64,000 bases of DNA from Planctomycetota bacterium. Lineage in GTDB: Bacteria; Planctomycetota; JAJSAM01; JAJVHW01. Below, piece after piece: positions 41,384 to 50,176 of the stretch (within the stretch, counting starts at the first letter, position 1; each line of letters starts with the position of its first letter). Location of the stretch: positions 25,828 to 89,827 of the forward strand of contig JAJFFG010000005.1 of NCBI GenBank assembly GCA_021776825.1, given 5' to 3'. Both the position numbers and the translations under genes were made by a program. The notes under the pieces are model-generated. The model ran no database searches. It worked only from the letters and a program-made list of their open reading frames with translations, and was not told the origin of the DNA.

Positions 41384-42505
41384 ATGACCCGACCGCTCCA
41401 GGACTTCGGCCGTGTGATGGGCCGACTCCTCCGCTTCGCGCGCCGCGCCTCGTACACGGTGATCGGCTTCACGGCGTACCTCTTCGCCGTGCACATCTGG
41501 CAGGCGTTCCAGGTCCTGGCCGAGGTCCACATTGCGCTGGCGTGGCTGTTCGTGGCCGCGGTCGCGTTGGCGTTCGCGTGGCTGATCGGGCGTCCCGTGG
41601 CGCGTTTCCTCAGCATGCCACCGACGCTCCGGCCCCCAGAACTGCCCCCGAAGGAGGAGCGCGAGCCGAAGGACCTCGTGCGTCACCTGGCGTTCCTCGA
41701 GTGCTATCTCGAGAGCCTCGGCCGGAACCCCGCGTGGGATGGATCGCGCGACGAGCTGGAATTCACCCTCGTCGCGTGCCGGGAACTGCGCGCGGAGGCC
41801 CGGGCGGCTGGAACGGAGCGGCTCGAGGAGCTCGGCAAGCGGGTGTTCGACCTCGAGCATGGCGCTGTCGCCCGAGCGCTCGCGCCCCTGGATGCGCAGG
41901 TGAATGCCCTGATCCGCAAGGAGGCCCTCGGTGTCGGCATCGCGACCGCGCTCTCGTGGAACGGCATGGTCGACGCCTTCGTGGTCCTCTGGCGCAACCT
42001 CAACCTCGCGACGCGGATCGCGTGCATCTATCACGGCCGACCCGGGGTCCGCGGAACGCTGTCGATCCTGCGCGACGTCTCCGCCGCGACCGTGGCGGGC
42101 GCGTATCTCCAGGACCTGACGGACGTCGCCGCGTCGGGGATCGGCGCGCTGTTCGGCAAGACGGTGGGCGTCGTCGCCGCGCCGGTCCTCGACGGCAGCC
42201 TGAACGCCGTCGCAACGCTTCGCATCGGGTACGTCGCGAAGGCCCGCTGCCGCGCGCTGCAGAAGTGGACCGAGCGCACCGCCCTCGAGGCGGTCACCCA
42301 GGCCCTCACCGACGCCGGAGCGCTGACGAAGGGCATCGTCACCGAGGTCGTGAAGACCGTCGGCGGGGGACTGATGAACCTTCCCGGCCGCGCCCTCGAC
42401 ACCATCCGCGAGTCTCTCTCCGAGCTCTGGCGCCGCATGGGCGGCGACGACACTGAGGCAGGGGGACCAGCGGCGGGCGGACCGGCGGCCGCCGGCGGCG
42501 CCTAA
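41384..42505 (+). CDS. DUF697 membrane protein
   Basis: A 373-residue membrane protein. Two hydrophobic segments lie at about 20-42 (ASYTVIGFTAYLFAVHIWQAF) and 48-68. The block LDAQVNALIRKEALGVGIATALSWNGMVDAFVVLWRNLNLATRIACIYHGRPG at about 165-220 is the DUF697 signature, as in YcjF-like and GTPase-associated proteins. Hydrophobic and amphipathic helices follow to about 330. The last 30 residues are Gly/Ala-rich and probably disordered. No GTPase gene is adjacent, so function is open. The ATG at 41384 has GGGAGA upstream; the gene is divergent from the Tag-like gene. Confidence 0.8.
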   Translation: MTRPLQDFGRVMGRLLRFARRASYTVIGFTAYLFAVHIWQAFQVLAEVHIALAWLFVAAVALAFAWLIGRPVARFLSMPPTLRPPELPPKEEREPKDLVRHLAFLECYLESLGRNPAWDGSRDELEFTLVACRELRAEARAAGTERLEELGKRVFDLEHGAVARALAPLDAQVNALIRKEALGVGIATALSWNGMVDAFVVLWRNLNLATRIACIYHGRPGVRGTLSILRDVSAATVAGAYLQDLTDVAASGIGALFGKTVGVVAAPVLDGSLNAVATLRIGYVAKARCRALQKWTERTALEAVTQALTDAGALTKGIVTEVVKTVGGGLMNLPGRALDTIRESLSELWRRMGGDDTEAGGPAAGGPAAAGGA

Positions 42506-42564
42506 CGCTGGCCGAGTGCGTCTGCCGCTTCCGTCGCAGACGCTCGTGCCGCACCATCGTGCGC

Positions 42565-43920
42565 ATGAACGTGACCGCGCGGCCCCGCTGGCGTCGGATC
42601 GTCCTCGCCGGGGCGTTTCTGGCGGCGTTCGTGCATCTGGCCGCCGCGCTCGGTTGGGGCCTCGCCATGCCGGGCGGATTCCCGTGGCTGCACTCTCGGA
42701 CGTGGGCGAACACGACGATCCCGTTCCTGGTGGCTGCACTGGCGGTGGTGGGGCTCGTGGCCGTGGTCCTCGGACGCGATCTCGTCGCGGGAGCCGTGAC
42801 GCGGGCGTGGTTCATGGGGTGGCTGGGACTGGCCGTCTCGGCGGCGATTGCGTTCCCAGCGAGTCAGCGGCGCGTGGTGCTGGGGACGCTCGTCCCGCTC
42901 GGCGGTCTCGGCCTGGGGCTCGTCGTCTGGGCGCGCGTCCTCGGAGCGCGCACGCTGATGACGCGTGGCGGGATCGGCCTTGCCGCGGTGGCGATGGCGG
43001 TGGGGGCCTGGTTGCCGCTGACGCAGCGTGCCCCGGCGCCGACGACGCAGCCGGCCGCTTCGGGCCCACTGCCCGCCGCGCCGGCGGGCGTCGGAACGAT
43101 CGGCTCCGTTGGGTTCTCGTCGGTCGGGAAGATCGACGGGCGTACCGCCGAGATGATCCTCCCGGGCTCGCCCCAGCTGACCGTCCGGCCGCGCCTGCGC
43201 TTCCGATCGCGGTCGGCCGACGGCGGCTGGAGCCTCTTCGCGTCGAGGGAACTGCGCGGCTGGACGGACACGTCGGCCTCCGCCGGTCGGATGCGGCCGA
43301 CTGACGCCGAGCTCTGGCTGACGGGCGAGGTCGAGCACCACGTCCGCATCGACGCACGGGACGACCGCGTGGTCGAGGTCACGACGCTCGCGACACTCGC
43401 CGAGCCCGTGCACGCGCACATCGCCACATGGTGCGAGCTGGTCCTCACCGACCACGTCGGCGCAGCGGTCTCCTTCTCGCCGTGCCCGGACGTCGTCCTT
43501 CCGTTCCTCCCGTACGACTACCCCGTGGGACGCCCCGCACATCTCGCAGTGCTCGACCCGGACGGCACCTTCCGCGTGCTGGTGGCGACGAGTGGCGAGA
43601 AAGGCCCGTTCCATGAGCTGGGTCGCGGCACCCTCGGCCGCGACGACGCGCTGGTCGTCACACTGCACAGCGACGACCAGCCCGCCTTGCGTGTGACGCT
43701 CCACGACTGGGCCTCCCAGGCCTCGACCGACCTCTCTCCGACCGCCGGCTGGGGCCTGCCCCAGAACGCGATCCAATTTGAGCGCACCCGCGATGCCGCC
43801 GACGCCCCGGCACGACTTCGCGCCACCCTCGCCGACACAGCGATCGGCCGCGGCTTCGACACCGTCACGCACACGGCCGGCACGTACCGCAACCGCATCA
43901 CGATCGAGCGCCTACGTTAG
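42565..43920 (+). CDS. Polytopic membrane protein with C-terminal beta-rich domain
   Basis: A 451-residue protein. Four hydrophobic helices span about 12-145 (LAGAFLAAFVHLAAALGW, IPFLVAALAVVGLVAVVLG, FMGWLGLAVSAAIAFP, VLGTLVPLGGLGLGLVVWARV). A short fifth follows (GIGLAAVAMAVGAWLPL). A Pro/Ala linker leads to a C-terminal domain from about 190 with many short strands, which would sit on the outside. I do not recognise the domain. A GTG two codons earlier is possible. It is 59 bases downstream of the DUF697 gene on the same strand and may be in its operon. Confidence 0.7.
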   Translation: MNVTARPRWRRIVLAGAFLAAFVHLAAALGWGLAMPGGFPWLHSRTWANTTIPFLVAALAVVGLVAVVLGRDLVAGAVTRAWFMGWLGLAVSAAIAFPASQRRVVLGTLVPLGGLGLGLVVWARVLGARTLMTRGGIGLAAVAMAVGAWLPLTQRAPAPTTQPAASGPLPAAPAGVGTIGSVGFSSVGKIDGRTAEMILPGSPQLTVRPRLRFRSRSADGGWSLFASRELRGWTDTSASAGRMRPTDAELWLTGEVEHHVRIDARDDRVVEVTTLATLAEPVHAHIATWCELVLTDHVGAAVSFSPCPDVVLPFLPYDYPVGRPAHLAVLDPDGTFRVLVATSGEKGPFHELGRGTLGRDDALVVTLHSDDQPALRVTLHDWASQASTDLSPTAGWGLPQNAIQFERTRDAADAPARLRATLADTAIGRGFDTVTHTAGTYRNRITIERLR

Positions 43921-43924
43921 GCAG

Positions 43925-44150
43925 CCGACCCGCGCCGGTTGGTCGGGGCGACGTATCCGCCGCGAGCTCGCCCGGTTCGCGGAAGACGCTCCCGAACGGC
44001 GCGACTTCGTCGGCATGAGCCCGGAGGAACTGCAGAACGCCGTTCGCCTCGTGGAGGAGTGGAAGAAGGCGAAGATCGAGCCTGTGACGATCGCCGCGCA
44101 GCGACGTCGCCGGAGGCCGAGAGCGTATGAAGGCGATCTCATTCAATTCT
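43925..44150 (+). other. Possible coding remnant
   Basis: A plus-strand frame reads RRELARFAEDAPERRDFVGMSPEELQNAVRLVEEWKKAKIEPV, with the codon bias of real genes in this genome over about 150 bases. It has no ribosome site and runs on into the next gene in another frame without a stop, while the bias is lost after about 44090. I read it as a fragment of a displaced gene; a short protein from the ATG at 44015 is less likely. Confidence 0.3.
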
Positions 44151-44309
44151 CACACGGCGAGCGCCGATACGTGCAGCGTTGGCGCGATGGCGTGCGAGCG
44201 TTCGGCGTCCGGACGGAGTCCGGAGCCAGCCCGAGGAGTCGCGCCCGGATCGACGAGCGGGGTCGCGATGCCGGAGTGGAGAACGACAGGCCGCGGGAGG
44301 AAGCGCGCC

Positions 44310-45584
44310 GTGACGGCGGGGCGCTCCCGTCGTCCGCGTCGTCCGCGTCGATGCGTCGTCGCGCTCACGCTGCTCGCCAGCGCGTGCCTCTTCGCAGGCG
44401 CGTCGTCCGCCCGCGCCGAGGAGTCCGCGGATCCTCAGGCCCGCGACACGCACGAGGGCGAGGTCACGCTGGCTCTCGGAGGCACGGTCTCGCGCCGCCA
44501 GAGCCGCGGGCCCGACTTCGGCGACGGCCCGTGGGGCGCCGTCCGCCGCGCACTTCCCGGCACGCTCGCCGAGAACCTGCGTCTTGGTCTGGACGTCGTG
44601 TCGCGGGCGGGCGCCGTGCGCGGAAGTGGACGCTCGGTGCGCCTGAACGCTGTCGCGTTCGACCTGCACAAGGTGTTCACGGGATTGCATGGCGATGTCG
44701 GCACACTGCTGCTCCAGCCGTACGTCGTGCGGCGCGACAACGCCGTCCCCGCACCACCCCACACGGACGGGCCCGACGACGTCGAGGTCGGGTTCCACGA
44801 TTTCCACTTCACGCTCCCGCATGGGGGACGCGGCCGCACGAATTTCCGCGTCGGACACTTCGACGTCCCGTTCGGGCTCGAGCCGTCCGAGGACACGCAC
44901 TTCACCCTGCGACAACTGATCCCCGTGCCCAACCTCGGCTTCAAGAAGGACTGGGGTGTCTCGCTCAGCGGCGCGCTGCCCACGTTCGACTACGCGGTCG
45001 CGGCCACACGCGGGTCCGGTCGCGAGATCGAGCACACCGGGGAGAACTACGCGTTCTCCGCCCGCGTCGGCACGCCGGGGGATGACGATCCGGCGTTCGG
45101 CCTCTCGGCGCTGGCCGGACAGATCTACGATCCCCGGCGTGTGATGCGGTGGCGCGCCGGGATGATCGACGCGCGTGCGGCTCCGGGATCGGGCCCGACG
45201 GGTTCGCGGCGCGACGAGCAGCTCGCTGCCGAAGGCGTCGTGCGACGCTGGCGGGTGGGCGCAGACCTGCGCTGGCAACTCGGGGCGTACACGGTCAGCC
45301 AGGAGTTGTCGGGCGGGCGCGACTTCGACCAGCACGTCGTGAACTCCCTGAGTGAGGTGCGATGGACGTCACGCGCCGAGACCGTGTCCATCTACGGACA
45401 GGCTGTGGTCCTCGGTCAGGACCGCGCGCCGTTCTGGGATCACGACCTGTTCACCCGGCTCGGCCTGACGTGGACGCTCGACGAGCATTGGTCCGCGAGC
45501 GCCGAGTACCGACAGGACTTCGCCACGTTCGGAGCGCGCCCGGAAGGGGTCTCCGCGCAGGTGCAGCTCCGGTTCGAGTTCTGA
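44310..45584 (+). CDS. Probable outer-membrane beta-barrel protein
   Basis: A 424-residue exported protein. I chose the GTG at 44310 because GGGAGG lies nine bases upstream and it gives a clean signal: RRPRRPRRCVVALTLLASACLFAGASSARAEES. The mature protein has alternating strands ending in F or Y, for example LRLGLDVVSRAGAVRGSG, VGFHDFHFTLPHGGRGRTNFRVGHFDVPFGLEPSEDTHFTLRQL, VSLSGALPTFDYAVAA, LRWQLGAYTVSQELS, and ends with AQVQLRFEF, whose terminal Phe is typical of barrels. The plan is like phosphate-selective porin O/P or DUF3570-type proteins. The next gene starts 13 bases after it, so the two form an operon with the histidine kinase. Confidence 0.7.
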   Translation: MTAGRSRRPRRPRRCVVALTLLASACLFAGASSARAEESADPQARDTHEGEVTLALGGTVSRRQSRGPDFGDGPWGAVRRALPGTLAENLRLGLDVVSRAGAVRGSGRSVRLNAVAFDLHKVFTGLHGDVGTLLLQPYVVRRDNAVPAPPHTDGPDDVEVGFHDFHFTLPHGGRGRTNFRVGHFDVPFGLEPSEDTHFTLRQLIPVPNLGFKKDWGVSLSGALPTFDYAVAATRGSGREIEHTGENYAFSARVGTPGDDDPAFGLSALAGQIYDPRRVMRWRAGMIDARAAPGSGPTGSRRDEQLAAEGVVRRWRVGADLRWQLGAYTVSQELSGGRDFDQHVVNSLSEVRWTSRAETVSIYGQAVVLGQDRAPFWDHDLFTRLGLTWTLDEHWSASAEYRQDFATFGARPEGVSAQVQLRFEF

Positions 45585-45597
45585 CGGAGTCCATCTC

Positions 45598-46635
45598 ATG
45601 CGCTGCATACGCACTGTCGCGATCGTCATCGGCCTGGCCGCCCCGTTCGTTCCGTACGGGGCGGCCGACGCGGGCAGCTGCGCGCTCCGCGATCGCACAC
45701 GCAGCGTGTACGAGCTGTACCCGGAGAGCACCGCCTTCAGCACCTTCGTCGGCTACTTCTCGCTCTCGCAGGGCAAGCGGCTCGAGAAGGAGGTCGGCGT
45801 CGACGTGCGGCTCGCCGATCTCGGAGCGACCACGGTGTGCGTCCCGCTCATCGACACGTCGCCGGTCGGGTTCCTGCAGGCACGCGCGGATCTCGGCGAG
45901 TTGGGCCTCGTGGAGCTCGTGTGGGCGCTCGATCTGGATCTGCGCGTTCGGGAGGTGCGCGTGCAGCGGTCACGGGAGACGCACTCCGCGACGATCCGCG
46001 ACGCGTCATTCCGCGAGCAGTTCGTGGGCAAGGGGTTGCGAGATCTCGTCGCGTGGAAGAACGACCCGACCACCGGCGTCGTGGCCTCGGTCCCGAAGGA
46101 CGCGCGACCGCTGGTCACGTTGTTCGTCGAGAGCGGGATCAAGGCGGCGGCGATTCTGAGCAGGACGTTCGACGACGAGGTGCGGAGCGCGCGTCTGCTC
46201 GGCCACATCCACCGGATCTTCAAGGGCACGAGCGAGGTCAAGCGTGTCACGGAACCGCTGAGTCAGGATGCCATCGATGCGATCCGCGACATGAACGGCT
46301 GCCCTCCCGACCAGATCGCGAACGACACGTTCGTGTTGCTGCGCGCGGTTGGTGACGACGGCACCCTCGGGTGGCTGGCCCACGCTCGGCTGCGCGCCGA
46401 GCCGACGAGCGAGGTCTGGTGGGCGGTCTCCCCGGAGGGGACCGTTCGCGAGACCCTCGTCCACGACACGAACGACGCCGGCGCGCCCGAGAGTGCGGAG
46501 GAGCTGCACGGCCGGGATCTCGGCACCCTGACCGTCTCGGACGACGGAGCGGCGAGTCCTCTCATCGTCGCCACGCGTGAGGTGCTGTGCCTCATCCGCG
46601 CGCGGACCCGTCCCGCAACACGGCGTGAGCGCTGA
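45598..46635 (+). CDS. Secreted protein, possibly FMN-binding-like
   Basis: A 345-residue exported protein with signal peptide MRCIRTVAIVIGLAAPFVPYGAADA. One region (about 125-195) resembles the FMN-binding domain of RnfG/NqrC-type proteins: FREQFVGKGLRDL, then VASVPKDARPLVTLFVESGIKAAAILSR where family members have a V-ISGATITS-type motif; the flavinylated Thr motif is not clear. A second region (about 240-290, FVLLRAVGDDGTLGWLAHARLR) also resembles a domain of this kind. The identity is tentative. It lies between the barrel gene and the hybrid kinase, its stop overlapping the kinase start (TGATG), so the three probably work in one signalling or redox system. Confidence 0.6.
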   Translation: MRCIRTVAIVIGLAAPFVPYGAADAGSCALRDRTRSVYELYPESTAFSTFVGYFSLSQGKRLEKEVGVDVRLADLGATTVCVPLIDTSPVGFLQARADLGELGLVELVWALDLDLRVREVRVQRSRETHSATIRDASFREQFVGKGLRDLVAWKNDPTTGVVASVPKDARPLVTLFVESGIKAAAILSRTFDDEVRSARLLGHIHRIFKGTSEVKRVTEPLSQDAIDAIRDMNGCPPDQIANDTFVLLRAVGDDGTLGWLAHARLRAEPTSEVWWAVSPEGTVRETLVHDTNDAGAPESAEELHGRDLGTLTVSDDGAASPLIVATREVLCLIRARTRPATRRER

Positions 46636-48698
46636 TGGCACACCGTCGTGGCGTCGAGAGTTTCGTGGCCGCCCTGCTCGCGACGGTTGTCCTGGGGGCC
46701 ATCGTGCTCGTCGGCGGCGCAGCGTATGCCTACCACCGGTTGGACGTCCTGGCGACCAGCAGCGGCGAGGCGTCGCGTGACGTCCAGCGCGTCAGGACCC
46801 TGGCGGCTAACGCGCGCGAGCTCCTGATGGTCGCGGACGTGCTGAGCCTGGAGTCGAGCGGGGTCTACGTGGTGGTCGACCGGCTCCTCGAGCGCTGTGA
46901 CGCCGACTTCGTTGCGCTTGGCGGTCACGGTGTGTTCGCGACGAGCCGGGAGTTCATCGAGACCCACGATCGCTTCCACCGGCTCGAGCGCACCGTGCTG
47001 GACTTCGCGGTCGTCGACGACCGCGAGTCCGTGGGAGCGGTCCAGACAGACTACGAGGCCGCGAGCGTGGCGTTCGCTGAGCAACTCGTTCGACTCGAGG
47101 ACCGCGCCGACACGATCACGACGACGCGGCGGATGGAGTTCGCGGGGCGGCGCAGCACCACGAACGCGATCGTCGCGTCGCTCATCGCGCTCTTCGGCGG
47201 CCTCGCCGTCATCGCCTATCGCCGCACGGCGACGAGGCTGGTCCGACCCATCCAGAGGCTCGCGGAGGCCGCTCGGCGCTGCACGGAGGACCACGCGGCG
47301 TTCTCGTTCTCGGCCGAGGGCCCCCGTGAGGTGCACGAGCTCGGTGGCACGCTTCAGGTGCTCATCGGAGAACTGGAGGGCCTGGTCGCGGGCCGCACCG
47401 CCGAGCTCACGGGCAAGCAGCGCGAGTTGCAGTCGACGGTCGCCCGCCTCGAGCGTACACACGAGCAACTGGACGCCTCGCGTGAGCGCGAGCTCGCGGC
47501 GCAGCGACGCGTCCACCAGGACGAGCGGCTGAGGGCGCTCGGCAGCATGGCCGCCGGGGTTGCGCACGATCTGAACAACATGCTGACGCCGATCCGCGGG
47601 TACGCGGATCTCCTGATCGACAGCGACCGGTCCCGTCACGACGACGCGCGGCTGGTGCGCTACCTGTCGCTGATCCGTACGGCCGCGGACGACGCCGCGC
47701 TGGTGATCCGCCGCCTCGGTCACTTCTACCGGCCGCGGGATCCCGGCGATTCGATGGGTGAGGTGGACCTGAACGAGATCGTCCGCGCGGCGGTCGAACT
47801 GACGGCGTTCAGTTGGCGCGACGAGGCGCAGGCCACGGGCGCCACGATCGTCGTCGAGGAGGAGCTTGGAGATCCGCCGTCCGTCTGGGGCAAGGCTGCG
47901 GAGCTCCGCGAGGTCCTCACGAATCTCGTCCTGAACGCGACCGCGGCGCTGCCGCACGGCGGCACGATCACCTTGCGAACCGGACGGGACGGCGGGCAGG
48001 CGGTGGTGGTGGTGGTCGACACCGGGATCGGGATGAGCCGGGAGGTCGTGGAGCGGTGCATCGAGCCCTTCTTCTCGACGAAGGGCGACCACGGCTCGGG
48101 TCTCGGACTCTCGGTCTCCCACGGCGTGATCCGTCGACACGGCGGCCAACTGATCGTGGAGAGCGCGTTGGACGAGGGTACGTCGGTCACCGTGCTGCTC
48201 CCCGCCGCGGCGACGCGGCCGAGTCCGGGGCCGACCGAAGCGCCGGCGCCGGCGCCGGCGCCGGCGACGGCGCCGATGAACACCCTGAAGATCCTCGTGG
48301 TCGACGACGCCGACCTCGTACGGGATGTCATCGCGGAGTGCCTCGCGATGGACGGCCACGACGTCGACAGCGCGAACTCGGGGTTCGCAGCGCTGGAGCT
48401 GTTCGAGCGCGGGCGGTACGACGTCGTGATCACGGACCGCGCGATGCCCGGGATGAGCGGCGACGAACTGGCTCTTGCCATGCGCGGGGCAGCGCCAGAG
48501 CAGCGCATCCTGCTCCTCACCGGGTTCGGCGACATGATGGAAGCCGTCGGCGACGCGCCCTCCGCCGTCGACCGCGTGCTGTCCAAGCCGATCGCGCCCT
48601 CGGACCTGAGCGCCGTCATCGCCGACGTGATGAGGCGCCCCGGGGGAACTCGCGCCACTCCCACCTGGAAGTCGGGGCACTCCCAACTGATCAGCTAG
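46635..48698 (+). CDS. Hybrid sensor histidine kinase/response regulator
   Basis: A 687-residue kinase. Membrane segments at about 12-33 and 176-195 flank a sensor domain of roughly 140 residues with no known family. A HAMP-like linker and coiled coil (about 195-300) precede the HisKA domain with His311 in AAGVAHDLNNML. The HATPase_c domain has the N box LVLNATAAL, G1 DTGIGMS, PFFSTKGDHGSGLGLSVSHG. An Ala-Pro linker (near 540) leads to a receiver domain: DD pair in LVVDDADLV, phospho-acceptor Asp601 in ITDRAMPGMSG, and Lys in LSKPIAPSD. All signalling residues are present. No separate DNA-binding regulator is adjacent. The start is set by ATG overlapping the upstream stop. Confidence 0.92.
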   Translation: MAHRRGVESFVAALLATVVLGAIVLVGGAAYAYHRLDVLATSSGEASRDVQRVRTLAANARELLMVADVLSLESSGVYVVVDRLLERCDADFVALGGHGVFATSREFIETHDRFHRLERTVLDFAVVDDRESVGAVQTDYEAASVAFAEQLVRLEDRADTITTTRRMEFAGRRSTTNAIVASLIALFGGLAVIAYRRTATRLVRPIQRLAEAARRCTEDHAAFSFSAEGPREVHELGGTLQVLIGELEGLVAGRTAELTGKQRELQSTVARLERTHEQLDASRERELAAQRRVHQDERLRALGSMAAGVAHDLNNMLTPIRGYADLLIDSDRSRHDDARLVRYLSLIRTAADDAALVIRRLGHFYRPRDPGDSMGEVDLNEIVRAAVELTAFSWRDEAQATGATIVVEEELGDPPSVWGKAAELREVLTNLVLNATAALPHGGTITLRTGRDGGQAVVVVVDTGIGMSREVVERCIEPFFSTKGDHGSGLGLSVSHGVIRRHGGQLIVESALDEGTSVTVLLPAAATRPSPGPTEAPAPAPAPATAPMNTLKILVVDDADLVRDVIAECLAMDGHDVDSANSGFAALELFERGRYDVVITDRAMPGMSGDELALAMRGAAPEQRILLLTGFGDMMEAVGDAPSAVDRVLSKPIAPSDLSAVIADVMRRPGGTRATPTWKSGHSQLIS

Positions 48699-49202
48699 CG
48701 CGCCCGCCCGGGCACGCTCCGGCCCCGCCGTGCGCCCGTCGCTCGCGGGGGTACCGAGAGGGGACGGAGCCGAGGAGTTGGAGCGCCGCGTGCCACCGGC
48801 CCGAGCGCGTCGGGGGTTCTCCTGACACCGTAGGAGAGGATGCCAGGCACCCGATGTGGGCTGTTCGACGGCGTCCGCAGGAGGCGAACCGATCGGTGTG
48901 GTCCGGGCTAGCCCGGCGCGCCGTGCGCAGCAGGGAGGTCGGGCGCGCGCATCGAGGGCGGAGAGATCGTACGCCCCCGATCGGCGACTCCGCTCTCGGG
49001 CTACCGCGGGCTGTCTCTGCTGCCGCGCCACGCCTCTGTGTCGACGAGGGCCGGAAGAGTGGGCCAGAACAGTGGGCCCGGAACAGTGGGCCCGGAACAG
49101 TGGGCTGGAACAGTCCGACAACGGCAGCGTCGCGGCGCGGGTTCTTCGCATAGCCTCGGTGCCGTCGGCGGCGTGATCGCTGACCCGGAGGGAGAGACCG
49201 AT
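48699..49202. other. Intergenic region with a 14-bp tandem repeat
   Basis: About 500 bases without a credible gene. At 49059-49113 the unit AGTGGGCCCGGAAC is repeated four times (first unit AGTGGGCCAGAAC, last AGTGGGCTGGAAC), close before the SPFH genes and possibly in their leader. Elsewhere I see only GC-rich sequence; GGAGAGACCGAT precedes the ATG at 49203. Confidence 0.6.
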
Positions 49203-50174
49203 ATGAGCCTCATCGCGGTCATCGCAGGGATCGTCCTGTACGTCATCTTCAAGGTCGGCATCGCCGGCTTCTACACCGTGCGACCTGACGAACGGGCGGT
49301 GAAGACCAGTTTCGGACGCGCCGACCGTCTGCCGGAGGAGCCGGAGCCCAACGCCTTGCTCAGCGAGGACGAGCGGGAGCGATATCGCTATCCCGCGGTG
49401 CGTGTGATCCAGCCGGGCGGGCCGTATCTCAAGATGCCGTGGCAGGAGATCCACAAGGTCACTGTCGCGACGCAGGCCGTCGACATCGTCTGGGACCCGT
49501 CGAAGTCTCAGAGCACGATCGAAGCTGTCACGAAAGACAACCTGACCACGGGCGTCAACGGTCAGATCCGCTATCGCGCCGACGCGAACAACCTCTACCC
49601 GTATCTCTTCGGAGTCGAGAGCCCACTCGAACACGTGATGGGCTACTTCGTCTCGGTGCTCCGCGAGCGGATCGCGAACTTCGTCGATCCGCGCGGCGCA
49701 GAACTGCTGGCCGATGCCGGCGGCGAGGGCGGCTCGGCGGTCGAGCTGTCCGAGGGCGTCTCGATCAACGACCTCCGCAAGAACCTGCCCCTGCTGAACG
49801 GATACATGGAGCAGCAGTGCAAGAGCACGGGGGGGCGCTACGGAATCGAACTCGACGCGGCCCTCGTGACCGAGATCGACCCACCGCCGGAAGTGGACCA
49901 CGCGTTGTCGGCGATCAACTCGACGCGCAACCAGGTCGCCGCCGATATCTCGACGGCCCGGGCCGACGCGGAGCAGCAGATCACCATGAGCGAACGCGCT
50001 GTCGAGATCGCGCAGAACAACGCCGAAGCCGAGGTCGCGCCGCTGCGTGAGTTGGCGGTCATCCTCACGAGGATCAAGGCGGCGGGCGGCTCCACGGCCC
50101 TCCGCGCCTACCTCCGCAACATGCGCGTACCGCTCTTCGGCCGCGCCCGTCGCCTCGTCATGAAGGGGAACTAG
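49203..50174 (+). CDS. SPFH/band 7 domain membrane protein (first of a pair)
   Basis: A 323-residue protein of the stomatin/prohibitin/flotillin/HflK family, which form oligomeric cages on membranes. The N-terminus SLIAVIAGIVLYVIFKVGI is a single membrane anchor, followed by AGFYTVRPDERAVKTSFGRADRL, typical of the start of the SPFH domain. In the middle are VEAVTKDNLTTGVNGQIRYR-like strands and LRERIANF. After about 215 comes a coiled-coil stretch (ISTARADAEQQITMSERAVEIAQNNAEAEVAPLRELAVIL). Two bases separate it from the second SPFH gene, as in hflK-hflC pairs, although neither is clearly either of them. Confidence 0.85.
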   Translation: MSLIAVIAGIVLYVIFKVGIAGFYTVRPDERAVKTSFGRADRLPEEPEPNALLSEDERERYRYPAVRVIQPGGPYLKMPWQEIHKVTVATQAVDIVWDPSKSQSTIEAVTKDNLTTGVNGQIRYRADANNLYPYLFGVESPLEHVMGYFVSVLRERIANFVDPRGAELLADAGGEGGSAVELSEGVSINDLRKNLPLLNGYMEQQCKSTGGRYGIELDAALVTEIDPPPEVDHALSAINSTRNQVAADISTARADAEQQITMSERAVEIAQNNAEAEVAPLRELAVILTRIKAAGGSTALRAYLRNMRVPLFGRARRLVMKGN

Positions 50175-50176
50175 CC

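Noticed and set aside
49059..49113. Regular 14-bp repeat as a CRISPR array
   Set aside because: Units are contiguous without spacers and too short; no cas gene nearby.
46263..49901. 1212-codon open frame antisense to the hybrid kinase and SPFH gene
   Set aside because: Covers two real genes plus intergenic DNA in one frame and has no domain; a GC effect.
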